This document shows, piece after piece, positions 63,197 through 64,000 of a DNA stretch of 64,000 nt. The notes under the pieces are model-generated. The model was not told the DNA's origin. It saw only the letters and a program-made list of their open reading frames with translations, and did no database searches. Each line of letters starts with the position of its first letter. Positions within the stretch are counted from its first letter, which is position 1. The DNA is from Paracoccus sanguinis (GTDB taxonomy: Bacteria > Pseudomonadota > Alphaproteobacteria > Rhodobacterales > Rhodobacteraceae), in contig NZ_FNNA01000004.1 in assembly GCF_900106665.1 (NCBI RefSeq), forward strand, positions 124,001 to 188,000, in the 5' to 3' direction. The position numbers and the translations under genes were made by a program.

Positions 63197-63952
63197 TCAG
63201 CGCCCCCCTGCCTGGGCGTCCAGCGTGCGGCTGGCCATGCGCGCGATCAGCGCGGCACCGTCGCGCAGGGTCAGGCGATGCGCGGCGATGGCGCGCGAGC
63301 ACAGGTTGTAGACCACCACCGCCGGGATCGCCGCGACGAGGCCGAGGGCCGTCGCCAGCAGCGCCTCGGCAATGCCCGGCGCGACCACCGCAAGGTTCGT
63401 CGTCTGCGCGCGCGAGATGCCGACGAAGGCGTTCATGATGCCCCAGACCGTCCCGAACAGCCCCACGAAGGGCGCCGTCGCGCCGATGGTGGCCAGCACC
63501 CCGGTCCCCGCGGCCAGCCGCGCGAGCGTCCCGGCCTCGATCCGCGCCAGCACGGACTCGATCCGCTCCTTGACGCCGGTCGGGCCGGCGGCGGCGAGGA
63601 ACGGGGCCGCGCCCTCGACCTCGCGCCCCGCCGCGCGCAGCATCCGCGCGACCGGATCGCGGCGGCGGGCGAGCGCGCGTGCGGCGGCGGGCAGGGCGCC
63701 CCCGGCCGCGACCAGCCGTTGCGAGCGGCGAGCCGTGCGCATGGCGACGGCGAACTCGACAAGCTTGAAGAGCGCCACGGTCCAGGTGACGACCGAGGCG
63801 ACCGCCAGCCCGATCATCACCGCCTTCACCACCACGTCGGCCGCCATGAACATCCCCCAGGGGGACAGGTCGTGCGGCAGCGCCTCGGCCGGCAGTTGCG
63901 CGAGGGCCGGCGCGGGAAGGATCAGCAGGGGGAGGGTGGCGGTGCGGATCAT
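63197..63952 (-). CDS. exbB: ExbB/TolQ-family proton channel protein
   Basis: 251 residues. An N-terminal signal-like segment ([13 protein letters not shown]), then three helices: [41 protein letters not shown] and [22 protein letters not shown], the typical ExbB order. In alphaproteobacteria ExbB often carries such an N-terminal extension. It is the first gene of the exbB-exbD-tonB operon. The right end of the window (63953-64000) holds only its upstream region. Confidence 0.92.
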   Translation of the reverse strand: MIRTATLPLLILPAPALAQLPAEALPHDLSPWGMFMAADVVVKAVMIGLAVASVVTWTVALFKLVEFAVAMRTARRSQRLVAAGGALPAAARALARRRDPVARMLRAAGREVEGAAPFLAAAGPTGVKERIESVLARIEAGTLARLAAGTGVLATIGATAPFVGLFGTVWGIMNAFVGISRAQTTNLAVVAPGIAEALLATALGLVAAIPAVVVYNLCSRAIAAHRLTLRDGAALIARMASRTLDAQAGGR

Positions 63953-64000
63953 CGGGGACTCGTCGTTCGGAAGGGGCGGGTGGCGGCGCGCGCCTGCGCG

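Noticed and set aside
1..64000. tRNA, rRNA, riboswitches, integrase or origin sequences
   Set aside because: I checked the intergenic gaps by eye for cloverleaf TTCGANTC arms, conserved rRNA stretches and integrase-like frames and found none.

Overview
The window is very GC-rich (about 70%) alphaproteobacterial DNA. It looks like a Rhodobacteraceae chromosome or chromid, closest in flavour to Paracoccus and its relatives. The grounds are an astaxanthin-type carotenoid operon (crtW-crtZ-crtX-crtY-crtI-crtB with a type 2 idi), TRAP and polar amino-acid ABC transporters, an RTX-Hint protein, and short operons whose stops and starts overlap. All assignments come from reading motifs by eye; no database search was possible.

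Layout. 1-9.3 kb: the 5' end of a type III secretion secretin runs off the left edge. It is followed by two divergent giant proteins that both begin MLDGL plus a proline-rich leader. One is a LysM/collagen-like protein; the other ends in a DNA/RNA non-specific nuclease and is followed by a SUKH-type immunity gene. This looks like an effector or toxin locus. 9.3-13 kb: a 7-bp tandem repeat, a flavoprotein and an AlgX/AlgJ-like protein. 13-22.6 kb: carotenoid genes (crtE on the minus strand, a TspO-like gene, an SDR, then idi-crtW-Z-X-Y-I-B), predicted to make astaxanthin and its glucosides. 22.8-31.7 kb: a Fic protein, malonyl-CoA synthetase, a TRAP transporter operon with an embedded cupin, an M20 amidohydrolase, a LysR gene with an internal stop, and an MliC-like protein. 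31.9-34.5 kb: a Tat-exported S/N-oxide reductase with a fused C-terminal haem c.

34.5-38.2 kb is a lower-GC insertion. It carries an AHH-nuclease toxin/immunity pair and ends in a siderophore-type ABC ATPase that has lost its 5' part. 38.8-49.6 kb is a hydroxyproline-type catabolic operon: a GntR regulator, a polar amino-acid ABC transporter whose ATPase gene has a one-base frameshift, a HypD-like deaminase, an FAD amine oxidase, an aldehyde dehydrogenase, a Ser/Cys proline-racemase family enzyme and three SDRs. 49.7-57 kb holds a divergent XRE-cupin regulator and omega-aminotransferase, an RTX-Hint protein, a nitrilase, and a flavin monooxygenase with a GNAT protein.

57.0-61.9 kb looks like a small defence-type island: a frameshifted PD-(D/E)XK-like gene overlapping an MBL-fold nuclease-like gene, then a protein that joins a Pycsar-effector-like membrane domain to a beta-propeller-like domain. 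The window closes with exbB-exbD-tonB on the minus strand.

The strongest candidates for something undescribed are the MLDGL toxin locus beside the T3SS secretin, the PycTM-propeller fusion with its nuclease/MBL neighbours, and the reductase-cytochrome fusion.
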